Notes: generated by a model from the letters alone, not told the origin. A stretch of 64,000 bases of DNA from Dyadobacter sp. CY356 (GCF_021440195.1 NZ_JAJTSZ010000002.1:682001-746000); one strand, 5' to 3'. Numbered from the stretch's first letter, positions 1-8,997 are shown. Made by a program: numbers and translations.

Positions 1-678
1 TTTTTTAATGGCTGCCGAAAGAGATTTTGGCGTCAAATTAAGCAGGTTTGCATAAAAATCCAGTTTGCGCTCGCGCATATAATTACTCCGCAACAACTGT
101 CTGAATTTCGAGAATAAAAGATGTCCTTTTCTTTTAAAAGATGACTCCGGATGATGTTGACGATAATAGGCATCAATTTCATAAACAAGCGCAAAAATAT
201 AGTTGCGCACAAGCTCGGCCTTATGATAATTCCCCGCTTCCTGCGTCAGTCGGATCAGCTCAAATATCTTATTGATTTTAACAAAATATGCGTCTGTGAG
301 AGGCAAAACGTGAAGATCGTTGCTTCCAAAAAAATCATATTTAAACAGAAAAAAAAGATCTGCATAACGTTCCAGCAAAAACGTATCCTTAAAAAAAATA
401 ACATCCATTTTCAACAGATCACTTCTTTTACTGAAATACCGAATATCTGATGGTGCGAGGGTAATAATCGAAGGGGCATCAACATCCCAGGCAGACAAGC
501 TCACATTTAGTCTTACCCCACCCTCTTTGATATACGCAATGGCATAACTTTCTGCCCGGTAAGGCTCCTCATGATACGGATGGTCACCAGATCCCACAAA
601 CAAATATTCCTTCCCATTTTCAGGGACAGAGAAAAGCCGGCTATGCCTCGACAGCGTAAAAGTTTTTATATCTTCCAT
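1..678 (-). CDS. AraC-family transcriptional regulator, 3' end cut by window
   Basis: Reading the minus strand from an ATG at 678 gives 226 uninterrupted codons to the window edge. The N-terminal part (residues 1-150) looks like a cupin-type effector-sensing domain as in AraC regulators of this phylum. The last visible residues read DFYANLLNLTPKSLSAAIKK, which is the typical first helix-turn-helix of the AraC DNA-binding domain; the rest of that domain lies outside the window. The gene is divergent from the FtsX-type relic just to the right. The target is unknown; such regulators often control adjacent transport or oxidoreductase genes. The family call is secure from the HTH start; the function is not. 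Confidence 0.8.
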   Translation of the reverse strand, partial: MEDIKTFTLSRHSRLFSVPENGKEYLFVGSGDHPYHEEPYRAESYAIAYIKEGGVRLNVSLSAWDVDAPSIITLAPSDIRYFSKRSDLLKMDVIFFKDTFLLERYADLFFLFKYDFFGSNDLHVLPLTDAYFVKINKIFELIRLTQEAGNYHKAELVRNYIFALVYEIDAYYRQHHPESSFKRKGHLLFSKFRQLLRSNYMRERKLDFYANLLNLTPKSLSAAIKK

Positions 679-798
679 CACCACAAAATTATAATATTTA
701 GTGTGTTGTTTGTTTTGAGCCGGGTCTTTCTTGAATAGAACAAGTAACAGATCATATATCAAATATGATTTAAACAAGATATTTTTTCCTGCACTGCT

Positions 799-1097
799 AA
801 TGCCTTGTCTCTCTAATCGGCATTCGAAAAGTGCTGGGCGCTTCTGTGAGCAATTTGTGGCAGATGTTGTCAAAGGATTTTGTGTTTTTGGTCCTGGTCG
901 CAGGTCTGCTGGCTATGCCGATTGCATACTATCTGATGCAGGATTGGTTACAACAGTATACCTACCGTACTTCTTTATCTTGGTGGATTTTTCCACTGGT
1001 AATGCTTGGTGCCTTACTGATCACTGTCGCCACGGTCAGCTTCCAGGCAATAAAAGCCGCGTTGCTAAATCCTATAAAAAGTTTACGAAATGAGTAA
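799..1097 (+). pseudogene. FtsX/MacB-type ABC permease, C-terminal relic
   Basis: The open frame starts directly after a stop at 798-800 and has no plausible ATG. It reads IGIRKVLGASV near 816-848, the signature of the cytoplasmic segment before the last two membrane helices of FtsX/MacB permeases. Two hydrophobic segments follow (about residues 25-45 and 60-80 of the fragment), then the conserved ending AALLNPIKSLRNE. In this phylum the intact family is about 780-800 residues, so only roughly the last 95 remain. No upstream part of the protein is visible in any frame between 679 and 798, so this is a decayed remnant rather than a small gene. Confidence 0.75.
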
Positions 1098-1182
1098 GCA
1101 CTTTATTTACAGCTGCTATTTAAACCTATTGCAGCATGCAGCCAGAAATTCCGTCCTATCAGAAAAAAATACATGTACAATG

Positions 1183-1971
1183 TCAATTCTTAACAAGGAA
1201 AAACCCTTTGTCATATCCCATTTTTACTGAATCAATTTCGATATCCTGCTCGCCCGGAACATAAGATTCAAATTCAGTTTTTATATGGTATTCAGTAAAA
1301 TGCTGCATCAGCTTTTTTTCATTAAAGAACCAGGCCGGATATTGCGCTTCATAGATATGTGTCGGTACAATTTGCAATGTCAGCCGGTCAGGCTGGTTAT
1401 TTTTGATGAAAGAGGTCCGGTCAAGGATGATATACTTAAAACCGTATCCCATAATCTCATTCAGAAAGTCATGTGGTTTTTCCAGATATTGAACCACACT
1501 TGATAAGATTAAAACATCTGCTTTTTTTGAAGACATACTTTCGGCGATGGTATAATGAAATTTAAGAATTTCATCTTCAAATAAATCTTGTCCGCAGGCA
1601 ACATATTCCTTTTGTTCAACCACACTCCAGTGAAGTTTTACCGAAGCAGGAATCAAGTCTCTGACCTGATAATAGGTGCTGCCCAGTGATCCGCCAAAAT
1701 CCAGCACATTCAAAGATCCATCGCATTCAACAGCGGCATAAAGCAGCGCGGAAATAATGGAATAGGGATATAATTTTTTGTCAAACAAAACGGAATCCCG
1801 TTCGTAAACGGCCTCTCCGTTTTTAACTTTGAGCAGAGAATTTTTCGTAATATTCAGAATCGTTTGTGCCTGGTACCCGCCTGACATGGCCGTTAAGTCT
1901 TCCCAGTTTTCATAATTTCCAAACCAGCCGTCTTTCTTTTTCTCTTTCTTTTTAAATCTGAATATTGACAT
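1183..1971 (-). CDS. TIGR04325-family putative SAM methyltransferase
   Basis: The 262-residue soluble protein has a lysine-rich start followed by a Rossmann-type fold. Residues around 90 read LNVLDFGGSLGSTYY, a motif I (SAM-binding) loop in the form seen in the LIC12133/TIGR04325 methyltransferases, and ADVLILSSVVQYLEKP near 150 corresponds to motif IV and after. The family sits in surface-polysaccharide clusters and is thought to methylate sugars or glycan intermediates; the acceptor is unknown. Its place beside five glycosyltransferases and a ketoisomerase fits that role. It is divergent from the glycosyltransferase at 2148, with about 175 bp of shared upstream region. Confidence 0.8.
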   Translation of the reverse strand: MSIFRFKKKEKKKDGWFGNYENWEDLTAMSGGYQAQTILNITKNSLLKVKNGEAVYERDSVLFDKKLYPYSIISALLYAAVECDGSLNVLDFGGSLGSTYYQVRDLIPASVKLHWSVVEQKEYVACGQDLFEDEILKFHYTIAESMSSKKADVLILSSVVQYLEKPHDFLNEIMGYGFKYIILDRTSFIKNNQPDRLTLQIVPTHIYEAQYPAWFFNEKKLMQHFTEYHIKTEFESYVPGEQDIEIDSVKMGYDKGFFLVKN

Positions 1972-2147
1972 GTGCCCACTTTAAGGATTCTTCGCAATTT
2001 AAAGATATACGGCTCCAATTCAAATTATGTCGCAACAGGTCAGAAATGTTGTCTTTTTCGAATTTATTATTCCTGACCACATGAATTTAATGATAATATT
2101 CTTTGATCTTTGTAGTTCATAACCCCCTAACAGCGCTACATTTTTTC

Positions 2148-3149
2148 ATGCAAAATTTTTGCACCCTGTTCAATTCGTTCTATCTCTCACGGGGACTGGC
2201 GATGTATTATTCACTGCTGAAACAAAGCAGTGATTTCCACTTATATATCTTTGCATTTGACGATGATTGCCATGCGACACTTTCGAAGATGGATCTTTCA
2301 AATGCCACAATCATTTCACTCAATGAATTTGAAACGCCGGAATTACTTGCCATAAAGTCCAGCCGGACGCCGGGTGAATATTGCTGGACTTGTACTGCCT
2401 CTACGATCTGGCACTGCATTCATACTTTTTCCCTGGACCATTGCACTTATATCGATGCAGATCTGCTATTCTTTTCCGATCCAAAAATACTGACGGATGA
2501 AATGGGGAATAATGCCGTGTTGATTACCGAACACAGGTATAATCCGGATTATGACCAATCGGAATTAAGTGGAATCTATTGTGTTCAGTTTATAACTTTT
2601 AAAAATACTGAACAAGGTTTAAAGGTCCTCGATTGGTGGAGAAAGGCCTGTATAACCTGGTGTTATAACCGTTTTGAAGATGGCAAATTTGGCGACCAAA
2701 AATATCTGGACGACTGGACAACCCGCTTTGAAGGTGTGCATGTAATGCAACATACCGGTGGCGGCGTAGCTCCATGGAATTGTAAAACGTATAGCTATGA
2801 ACGCATTGCCGGTCAGATTATGGTTAAAAGTCCGGGATCCGAAGCTGTTCCACTTGTATTTTATCATTTTCACGATTTCAGGTATAGTGCCAGCGAGAGT
2901 TTCAGACTTACAGCTGAGCAATATTTGCTGAATAGTGATGCCATTCGATTGATATATGGGGCCTATGCTAACGCGCTTCGTGATGCAGAATCCAAAATCT
3001 TACTCACAGATAAGTCAGCTGTTTTCCATGAAAATCTTTTGCAACTAACCTGGATTAAGATCAGTTTATCAAGACAGATTCATTATCTGTTGAAAGGCCG
3101 ATACAAAAATTATTCAAAAAAACATACACTCCAATCCAATCTTCAATAG
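2148..3149 (+). CDS. Glycosyltransferase, GT8-like (GT-A fold)
   Basis: The predicted 333-residue enzyme begins at the ATG at 2148 (MQNFCTLFNSFYL). The frame is open further upstream, but only to a TTG at 2103, and family members start close to the first beta strand, so the ATG is preferred. CTYIDADLLFFSDP contains the DxD (here DAD) metal and nucleotide-sugar binding motif. The later segment with GDQKYLDDW and MQHTGGGVAPWN resembles the acceptor-side region of GT8-type transferases. It probably adds a sugar to a cell-surface glycan. It is the first gene of a plus-strand trio, only 2 bp ahead of the next. The donor sugar cannot be told from sequence. Confidence 0.75.
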   Translation: MQNFCTLFNSFYLSRGLAMYYSLLKQSSDFHLYIFAFDDDCHATLSKMDLSNATIISLNEFETPELLAIKSSRTPGEYCWTCTASTIWHCIHTFSLDHCTYIDADLLFFSDPKILTDEMGNNAVLITEHRYNPDYDQSELSGIYCVQFITFKNTEQGLKVLDWWRKACITWCYNRFEDGKFGDQKYLDDWTTRFEGVHVMQHTGGGVAPWNCKTYSYERIAGQIMVKSPGSEAVPLVFYHFHDFRYSASESFRLTAEQYLLNSDAIRLIYGAYANALRDAESKILLTDKSAVFHENLLQLTWIKISLSRQIHYLLKGRYKNYSKKHTLQSNLQ

Positions 3150-3151
3150 CC

Positions 3152-3526
3152 TTGGCCGAATTAATTAACCTGACAACATTCGCTGATACCCGCGGAAACC
3201 TGACCGTGATCGAGCGTGTAATTCCATTTACAATCAAACGAATTTTCTATATCTACGGTGTCGATGATTCTGTCCGGGGCGGGCATAGACATAAAACAAC
3301 CATTCAGGCGGCGATATGTCTTAAAGGAAGTTGTAAGATTTTTAATAACACCGGTCAGGAAGAGCAGGAATTTACTTTAAATTCTGCCAGTCAATGTCTT
3401 ATACTCCAACCAGGTGACTGGCACAAAATGTACGACTTTGAAGACGGGACCATACTCATGATACTGGCCTCTGAGCATTTTGACCCGGACGATTATATAT
3501 ATGAGTCTTATTTACCTGCGGTTTAA
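3152..3526 (+). CDS. FdtA/QdtA-like dTDP-sugar 3,4-ketoisomerase (cupin)
   Basis: This 124-residue protein is a single cupin. DTRGNLTVIE near residue 12 and GGHRHKTTIQAA near residue 43 match the FdtA/WxcM-like family, whose histidines take part in 3,4-keto isomerisation of dTDP-6-deoxy-4-hexuloses. GDWHKMYDF near residue 88 is the second conserved block. The product would feed an unusual amino or deoxy sugar into the neighbouring glycosyltransferases. The start is a TTG two bases after the previous stop; there is no ATG in a position compatible with family length, so a TTG start coupled to the upstream gene is likely. No dTDP-sugar aminotransferase is present in this window. Confidence 0.82.
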   Translation: MAELINLTTFADTRGNLTVIERVIPFTIKRIFYIYGVDDSVRGGHRHKTTIQAAICLKGSCKIFNNTGQEEQEFTLNSASQCLILQPGDWHKMYDFEDGTILMILASEHFDPDDYIYESYLPAV

Positions 3527-3537
3527 GCTCCTTGAAT

Positions 3538-4404
3538 ATGACCGCAGATTTCCCTAAAATAACCATTGTTACACCTTCTTATAATCAGGGAAAATACCTG
3601 GAAGATACCATCTTGTCGGTACTGGGCCAGGGGTATCCAAATCTGGAATATATCATTATTGACGGTGGCAGCACGGACGACTCTGTGGCGATTATCAAAA
3701 AATACGAAAACCAGCTTGCGTATTGGGTCAGTGAAAAAGATGAAGGATTGTATCATGGTCTGCAAAAAGGTTTTGCAAAATCTACCGGAGAAATAATGGC
3801 CTGGCTAAATGCGGATGACATGTACCATAAGAAATCTTTATTTCTGGTTGTAGACCTTTTTGAAAAATTCAAAGAGGTTCATTGGCTCATGGGCAGCAAT
3901 ACCTTCTTTGACGAAAGCGGTTATCCATTTACTTATGATGATCAGCCGTATGCGCAACGTTGGTCTCAAACACGTTTACTGCTATTTAACGGTCATTTTA
4001 TACAACAGGAATCTGTATTCTGGAGGCGGGGTTTGTGGGAAAAAGCAGGCGGTTTTATATCGCAAGATTATTCATTGGCAGCCGATTTTGAATTATGGAT
4101 CCGGTTTTTCAGATACGAGAAGCTTTACAGCACGTCTTTCATGCTTTCCGGATTTCGGTTCAGGAATGAAAACCAGAAAAGTTTTAATCAGAGAAATCAA
4201 TATTTGGAGCAGGTTTATGCGTTAACAGATCAAGAGAAAAAGATCAGTCCCAACTTACATCTGCGGTTTTGCAGGCTGTTAATCAGCTTGACAAAATTAA
4301 TCCCAAAACGAAAATGGCGGGAGAAGATCATTGCAAATATCCTTCAATTACCTCCCAAAATAATCTTTGACAGAAATGAAGGATTTGTTTTTAGCAAAAG
4401 ATAA
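3538..4404 (+). CDS. GT2-family glycosyltransferase
   Basis: This 288-residue GT-A enzyme starts ITIVTPSYNQGKYLEDTI and has the metal-site segment ending in LNADDMYHK (DD in place of DxD), as in the WcaA-like GT2 group. IIIDGGSTDDS is the nucleotide-binding loop. The C-terminal third is basic and lacks membrane helices, suggesting a soluble or peripheral protein. I chose the ATG at 3538 over the in-frame TTG at 3532. It ends the plus-strand trio and converges tail to tail with the gene at 4407, with only 2 bp between stop codons. Its N-terminal half resembles that neighbour (both have IIIDGGSTD and a SEKD motif), so the two are probably distant paralogues. Confidence 0.88.
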   Translation: MTADFPKITIVTPSYNQGKYLEDTILSVLGQGYPNLEYIIIDGGSTDDSVAIIKKYENQLAYWVSEKDEGLYHGLQKGFAKSTGEIMAWLNADDMYHKKSLFLVVDLFEKFKEVHWLMGSNTFFDESGYPFTYDDQPYAQRWSQTRLLLFNGHFIQQESVFWRRGLWEKAGGFISQDYSLAADFELWIRFFRYEKLYSTSFMLSGFRFRNENQKSFNQRNQYLEQVYALTDQEKKISPNLHLRFCRLLISLTKLIPKRKWREKIIANILQLPPKIIFDRNEGFVFSKR

Positions 4405-4406
4405 CA

Positions 4407-5114
4407 TCAGCTTTTGAATAGCTTTGCTTTAAGCTTTTTAAATTGAAAACGGAGATAAATTTTAAGGCCAAAATACTTAATAATCAGTCTTCCTTTTCGA
4501 CTTTCAAAAACAGCGTCTTTTTGAAGCGATGAGATTCCGGTATCATTAAAGTTGGCAATAATAAAATCTTTGAACTCAAAATGATACTTTTCATGCCGGT
4601 TGAAACCCATATTAAAAACATGGTCAGCTGAAATTTTATAACTGGTATCGTATCGGTTATCAGCGAATATTTGAGACGGATAAATAATGGCCTGGTGATT
4701 GATACCCGTTTTGGCCTGGTGATAGCGTGAAAGTTTTCCTAAATATTTTTTACCGGCTTTGTAAACACTTCCGTAGTAAATGCAGTCAGCGTTTTTCAAT
4801 TCTTTTGCCAGTTCCGAAAATTCTGGTGTCAGGGTATCATCCGCACCAATAAAATAAATCCATTGGCCCTGGGTATAATCCAAAGCCTTATTCATGGCGT
4901 CATAAATCCCATCATCTTTCTCGCTTTTCCAGAAAGCAATTTTATCGGCATTATCCCGAATAATTTCTATTGACTTATCCGTACTTCCACCGTCAATAAT
5001 AATGATCTCATTGGGCGTATATGCCTGAATATAAATACTATCCAGGCACCTTTGTAAAAATTCTTCCGCATTATAGGTAACTAAAATGATTGAAATTAAT
5101 GGATCCTTAATCAT
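4407..5114 (-). CDS. GT2-family glycosyltransferase, short form
   Basis: This 235-residue protein opens with ISIILVTYNAEEFLQ, followed by EIIIIDGGSTDKS and IYFIGADDTLTPEF, the donor-binding and DD-type metal motifs of WcaA-like glycosyltransferases. It is close to the minimal size of a GT-A domain. It follows the paralogous pair at 5120-6761 with 5 bp spacing, so the three are very likely one transcript. The C-terminus is strongly basic (KLKAKLFKS), which may favour membrane-surface binding. Donor and acceptor are unknown. Confidence 0.87.
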   Translation of the reverse strand: MIKDPLISIILVTYNAEEFLQRCLDSIYIQAYTPNEIIIIDGGSTDKSIEIIRDNADKIAFWKSEKDDGIYDAMNKALDYTQGQWIYFIGADDTLTPEFSELAKELKNADCIYYGSVYKAGKKYLGKLSRYHQAKTGINHQAIIYPSQIFADNRYDTSYKISADHVFNMGFNRHEKYHFEFKDFIIANFNDTGISSLQKDAVFESRKGRLIIKYFGLKIYLRFQFKKLKAKLFKS

Positions 5115-5119
5115 TGAAG

Positions 5120-5974
5120 TTAAATACTAAATTCACTTTCAGCCTGCTCTATTTCGCTGTATGCTGTAAAATACTGATTGAGTCCCTGGCTGCAATACAC
5201 GGATTTATTCTGAAGGGCATAGGTAAGATAGCCTTCGTTTTCCTGACAGCCTTTCCGGTCTGCTTCCCGATGATGGATATGAAAAACGATACCGCCAAAT
5301 TTGATTGTCCGTTTCCGGAGCCCCGAATTGAGCAGTCTGACAGCAATTTCATTATCTTCTCTTCCCCATCCTATAAAACACTCATTGTAACCGTTTACCC
5401 GGACAAGATCTGCTTTCCAGAATGCCATATTACAGCCACGTAACGAAAATATATCCCGTGTTTTGTAACGATCGGCAAGATATCTGCTCAACCAGCTGGC
5501 ATTTACGCGGTTAAAAAGATTGCCTAGACCCGGCTCAAAAATCTGTATATTGGTTTTTTGCAAACGGAGCAGTCTTTCGGATAGTTGCTGGCTCATCAAT
5601 ACCCGGCTGCCGGTGATGAAAGAACCAGGTTTACTTAAATTAAGATGGTCTTTTATAAAATGTTTATGCAGGATCAAGTCGCCGTCAATCTGGATAATAT
5701 AGTCATAGGCGCTTGTCGCAATCGCTTTATTACGGATTTTTGATAGCTGAAATCCTTCGTCCTTATGCCAAATATGCACCAGCCTGACCGGGAAAACTGG
5801 CCGCATTGCATCAATGATTTCAATGGTTTGTTGTGTCGATCCGTCGTCAGCAATAATTACCTCATCCGGCAAAACCGACTGCGCTATCACACTAAGCAGA
5901 CAAAGCCGAAGTGCTTCCGGCCAATTGTATGTTGAAATAATCAGAGAACTTTTAGTAGAGGTTTTCATATCCAT
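5120..5974 (-). CDS. GT2 glycosyltransferase with galactosyltransferase-type C-terminal half
   Basis: The protein has 284 residues. SLIISTYNWPEALRLCLLS starts the GT-A domain, VIIADDGS binds the nucleotide, and IQIDGDLILH is the DxD motif. The second half, with RGCNMAFWKADLVRVNGYN and GWGREDNEIAVRLLNSG, matches the Glyco_transf_7C (galactosyltransferase-type) region, where W-G-x-E-D is catalytic. It closely parallels the upstream gene along its length, including the order of all these motifs, so the two are tandem paralogues. The first ATG overlaps the upstream gene by 23 bp and a second ATG six bases later is also possible. Overlap suggests translational coupling. Confidence 0.88.
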   Translation of the reverse strand: MDMKTSTKSSLIISTYNWPEALRLCLLSVIAQSVLPDEVIIADDGSTQQTIEIIDAMRPVFPVRLVHIWHKDEGFQLSKIRNKAIATSAYDYIIQIDGDLILHKHFIKDHLNLSKPGSFITGSRVLMSQQLSERLLRLQKTNIQIFEPGLGNLFNRVNASWLSRYLADRYKTRDIFSLRGCNMAFWKADLVRVNGYNECFIGWGREDNEIAVRLLNSGLRKRTIKFGGIVFHIHHREADRKGCQENEGYLTYALQNKSVYCSQGLNQYFTAYSEIEQAESEFSI

Positions 5975-6761
5975 TTAGACAGATTTTTGCCTTGGTTGCT
6001 AACGTATTTTGGATTATCTGGCTGTGATAGCCTTCATTTGACCTGGATAAATCCTGATGATGAAAATGAAACTGGACTGCGCTTAGCTTCACAATTTTTT
6101 TAATGATGTTGTTATTAATAAAACGAGCCGCCAGTTCTTCATCTTCATGCCCCCAGCCGCACAATGCATTGTTGTAACCGTTTACACGCAGAAAATCTTC
6201 CTTCCAAAAAGCGAGATTGCTTCCACGAACATTTCTGCTGGCCATTTCCTTGCGCTGGCCAAGTGATCTTAAAACAGGGAGGCGGACTGCATTAAGCCGG
6301 TTATAAACGCCGGTAGAATAAAACCCGACAGCCGTCCTGCGATTTTTCAGCATAGTCGCTGTTTGAGAAGCGGTTAACCGCGCGCGACTTCCACGAACAA
6401 ACGTTCCTGCCTCTGCCGCTGCCAGATGATCCTTAATAAATGAAGGGTGCAACAAAACATCCCCGTCTATCTGAATCAAATAATCCCCGCTGCTTCTGGC
6501 AATGGCCTTATTGAGTATCATTGTTTTCCTGAAACCCTGATCCTCATGCCAGACATGAATGATCGGAACAGGAAAATTTTCCTGAGCCTTACTGATCACA
6601 ACCTGGGTTCTGACATCTGAACCATCGTCGGCAATGATAACTTCTGTTGGCAAAATCTTTTGCCGGGCCACACTTAAAAGACAGCAGTGCAAAGCCTCTG
6701 CCCAGTTATAGGTAGCGATAATAAGCGATGTCGCCGGAACGGAGATCATGTGTAATTGCAA
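5952..6761 (-). CDS. GT2 glycosyltransferase, tandem paralogue
   Basis: This 269-residue protein has the same architecture as its downstream neighbour. SLIIATYNWAEALHCCLLS, VIIADDGSDVR and IQIDGDVLLH form the GT-A donor site, and RGSNLAFWKEDFLRVNGYN with CGWGHEDEELAARF forms the C-terminal galactosyltransferase-type site. It is the first gene of the minus-strand trio, so the promoter should lie in the 6762-7180 spacer. The pair probably adds two related sugars in sequence or recognises different acceptors; this is inferred from duplication with divergence rather than shown. Confidence 0.88.
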   Translation of the reverse strand: MQLHMISVPATSLIIATYNWAEALHCCLLSVARQKILPTEVIIADDGSDVRTQVVISKAQENFPVPIIHVWHEDQGFRKTMILNKAIARSSGDYLIQIDGDVLLHPSFIKDHLAAAEAGTFVRGSRARLTASQTATMLKNRRTAVGFYSTGVYNRLNAVRLPVLRSLGQRKEMASRNVRGSNLAFWKEDFLRVNGYNNALCGWGHEDEELAARFINNNIIKKIVKLSAVQFHFHHQDLSRSNEGYHSQIIQNTLATKAKICLNGYENLY

Positions 6762-7181
6762 GTTGTGTTGTGACTAAACTGAATCCATACAGCTTTTTTC
6801 ACACCAAAACACTACTCATTTTCAGCGCCTGATATACATTGGGGAACATCAGACCTGTAAAAAATGCGCAGATACAACGTAACGGAATCAAACATTGATT
6901 TGCTTGATCAGGTTACCATTGTGAATTGGGAAGAAATAAAGCGTTGGGATAAATACCCCGAATTAATCTAGAAACACCTGGTTACATATGTGTGTATACG
7001 TTCGTTCTTTTAGCAGCTGGGCCACCAACAGGAATTGGGATTGCGGGGAATAATTAAGAGGCATGAGTTATGATTGTTAGGGATAAAATTCTTCTCAACG
7101 TAGAGACTACGTAAATATCTAAAAAGTACACGAATTACCACAGAATAATTTTTTAATTTTTTTTCTCCTTGCCACAGGTTA
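6762..7181. other. Long spacer upstream of the glycosyltransferase trio, no convincing gene
   Basis: About 420 bp without a recognisable gene. A 35-codon frame on the plus strand (6864-6971) reads MRRYNVTESNIDLLDQ and ends in KRWDKYPELI; it matches no family I know. A second short frame near 6988-7052 would encode a Gly/Pro-rich stretch (AAGPPTGIGIAGNN). Either could be a fragment of a lost gene or chance. The minus-strand promoter for the glycosyltransferases must lie close to 6762. Confidence 0.35.
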
Positions 7182-7218
7182 TAAAAAAAGACATACCGGA
7201 GAATGTTCCGGTATGTCT
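7182..7218 (-). terminator. Rho-independent terminator of the SDR gene
   Basis: A perfect 12-bp stem (7189-7200 with 7207-7218) and a 6-nt loop, followed on the minus strand by seven T residues. It lies about 80 bp past the stop of the SDR gene at 7298. Confidence 0.85.
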
Positions 7219-7297
7219 GTAAATTTGAGATAGTTCGTCTCTGATTATCTGCTTCTCATATCAAATGAAAGGTCAATAAGTAACTAAATTGAAATGA

Positions 7298-8032
7298 TTA
7301 CCATGGACTAATTCCTGTTTCCGGAACATTATCGTCACTAAAAAACTGACCCGTCGGCCCGTCCGGACCTAATACAGCCGCTTTCACAACACGGGCCGCA
7401 GCATCTGGCACAGTTCCGGGGCCGGAATGATTATTAAAATCAGTAGCGGTGTAACTCGGATCTACCGCGTTTACCTTAAACGAAGAATCGCGCAAGTCAT
7501 AAGCCAGGACAATCGTATAAGCATTCAGGGCGGCTTTGGAAGCTACGTACGCTGCCGGTTTCACTCCATAATATTTCCATTCCGGGTCACTATGCAACGT
7601 AAGAGAGCCAAGTCCTGAAGTAACATTTACAATTCTTGGCTCCGAAGAAAGCTTCATCAGATCAATAAAAGCCTGCGTAACTGCTATAACCCCGAAAAAA
7701 TTAGTCTCAAAAACTTCTCTGAAAACACCGCCATCGGTGTTCAGAGCCGTCTGTGGCACACCATGCACTCCTGCGTTATTAATCAGAACGTCAAGTACTT
7801 TTGTTTTCTGACCCACAAATTCGCGCGCTGTTTTTATTGATTCAACATCGTCAACATCAATGGTAATCGCCTCAACATGATTTAGACCTTCCGCATGAAG
7901 CTGATTCACCGCCTGTTCACCCTTTTGAAGATCACGGCATCCGAGGTATACATAATATCCCTGTTGAAGTAATTGTCTTGCCGTTTCGAAGCCGATACTT
8001 TTGTTTGCCCCTGTTATCAGTACTGTTTTCAT
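7298..8032 (-). CDS. Short-chain dehydrogenase/reductase (classical SDR)
   Basis: The 244-residue enzyme starts MKTVLITGANKSIG at 8032, so the glycine-rich NAD(P) motif TGANKSIG sits at residues 7-14 as in classical SDRs; the frame extends 21 residues further upstream, but this adds nothing of the family. INNAGV near residue 90 is the NNAG motif, Ser in NVTSGLG and YVASKAA (Tyr/Lys) complete the catalytic set. The family resembles plant carbonyl/menthone reductase-like SDRs. The substrate is unknown. The gene follows an AraC regulator by about 75 bp on the same strand and has its own terminator, so control by that regulator is a reasonable inference. Confidence 0.88.
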   Translation of the reverse strand: MKTVLITGANKSIGFETARQLLQQGYYVYLGCRDLQKGEQAVNQLHAEGLNHVEAITIDVDDVESIKTAREFVGQKTKVLDVLINNAGVHGVPQTALNTDGGVFREVFETNFFGVIAVTQAFIDLMKLSSEPRIVNVTSGLGSLTLHSDPEWKYYGVKPAAYVASKAALNAYTIVLAYDLRDSSFKVNAVDPSYTATDFNNHSGPGTVPDAAARVVKAAVLGPDGPTGQFFSDDNVPETGISPW

Positions 8033-8106
8033 ATCCAAGTTTATAATTTTATAACAGTACAAATGTACCGTAAGCATTACATCCGGACGTGACACATCAA
8101 TCGGTA

Positions 8107-8997
8107 TTAATGGTACATTTCACGGATGGTTGTCCGGTATTCGGCGGGCGTTATACCAGTTTCGCGTTTAAAAAAACGGTTGAAATAAGAGGCATCTGAA
8201 AAACCCAGATAATAGGTTATTTCCTTTAAAGAATTATCCGTGTGAACCAGCATTCTTCTGGCTTCCAGCACCAACCGGTCATGGATATGTTTGATGGCAG
8301 GTTTCCCACTTTGGGTTTTCACTACCTCACTCAAATGTCCGGCAGAGATGTTGAGCATAGAAGCATAGTCCCCTACCTCATGACATTCAAGAAAATACTC
8401 ATTAATTTTTTCCTGAAATTTACTCAGTAGCAGCTTTTCTGCCGAAGGTTCCTGGTCATTGTATTGTGCTGTGTAAATTCTGCTTAAATAGGTAAGCAAA
8501 ACGGTCAGATAAGCAGTCAGCATACGTTGTTGCCATTCGCCTGGACGATGATATTCCACCGATATTTTATCAATCATATCTTCAACAAAGCGGACATCAG
8601 CATCATTAAGTAAGAGCTCATAACCTTTAAAAGGATTTAATATCAGTGGCAATTTGCTTAGCGAAGCACCTTCCTGAAACGATAAAAACTCACTTGTAAA
8701 CGCAATACCTTTACTCCATAACTGATTGAACTCCTCCTTTACGATAACCGGACCGGGACCGGTAAAGTAAACGGTATTCTCTTTAAGTTTATATGGCATC
8801 ATGTCAATCCATTGCCGTGTTTCCGCTTTTTTAATAAAAACAAACAGATAATGGTTCTTACGGTGTGGTATCAGAAGATCCGACAGACTTGGAAAATCAC
8901 CTTCAAAATTATAAACCCTGAAATTTTTGTTGCCCGTAATCTCATCCGGTTCCAGGGAATAAATTGGTAATTGTTGGGTGTAGTTTATTGTATTCAT
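8107..8997 (-). CDS. AraC-family transcriptional regulator
   Basis: This protein of about 296 residues has an N-terminal cupin-like sensing domain and a C-terminal pair of helix-turn-helices. ECHEVGDYASMLNISAGHLSEV (split here as the first HTH, near residue 205) and EITYYLGFSDASYFNRFFKR near residue 260 with GITPAEYR are textbook AraC features. An in-frame GTG at 9000 precedes the ATG at 8997; the ATG is taken. It lies directly upstream of the SDR on the same strand and is the likely regulator of it. The inducer is unknown. Confidence 0.88.
   Translation of the reverse strand: MNTINYTQQLPIYSLEPDEITGNKNFRVYNFEGDFPSLSDLLIPHRKNHYLFVFIKKAETRQWIDMMPYKLKENTVYFTGPGPVIVKEEFNQLWSKGIAFTSEFLSFQEGASLSKLPLILNPFKGYELLLNDADVRFVEDMIDKISVEYHRPGEWQQRMLTAYLTVLLTYLSRIYTAQYNDQEPSAEKLLLSKFQEKINEYFLECHEVGDYASMLNISAGHLSEVVKTQSGKPAIKHIHDRLVLEARRMLVHTDNSLKEITYYLGFSDASYFNRFFKRETGITPAEYRTTIREMYH

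Noticed and set aside
151..450. Plus-strand open frame of 99 codons
   Set aside because: It lies wholly within the AraC-family gene read on the minus strand, which has recognisable family sequence, so it is a shadow frame.
1183..6761. Complete O-antigen or capsule biosynthesis locus
   Set aside because: No flippase, polymerase, Wza/Wzc or dTDP-sugar synthesis genes are present apart from the ketoisomerase; it is at most part of a larger locus.
6864..6971. Small gene of 35 codons
   Set aside because: The frame is clean but has no family match, promoter or conservation evidence visible here; kept only as a note in the spacer description.
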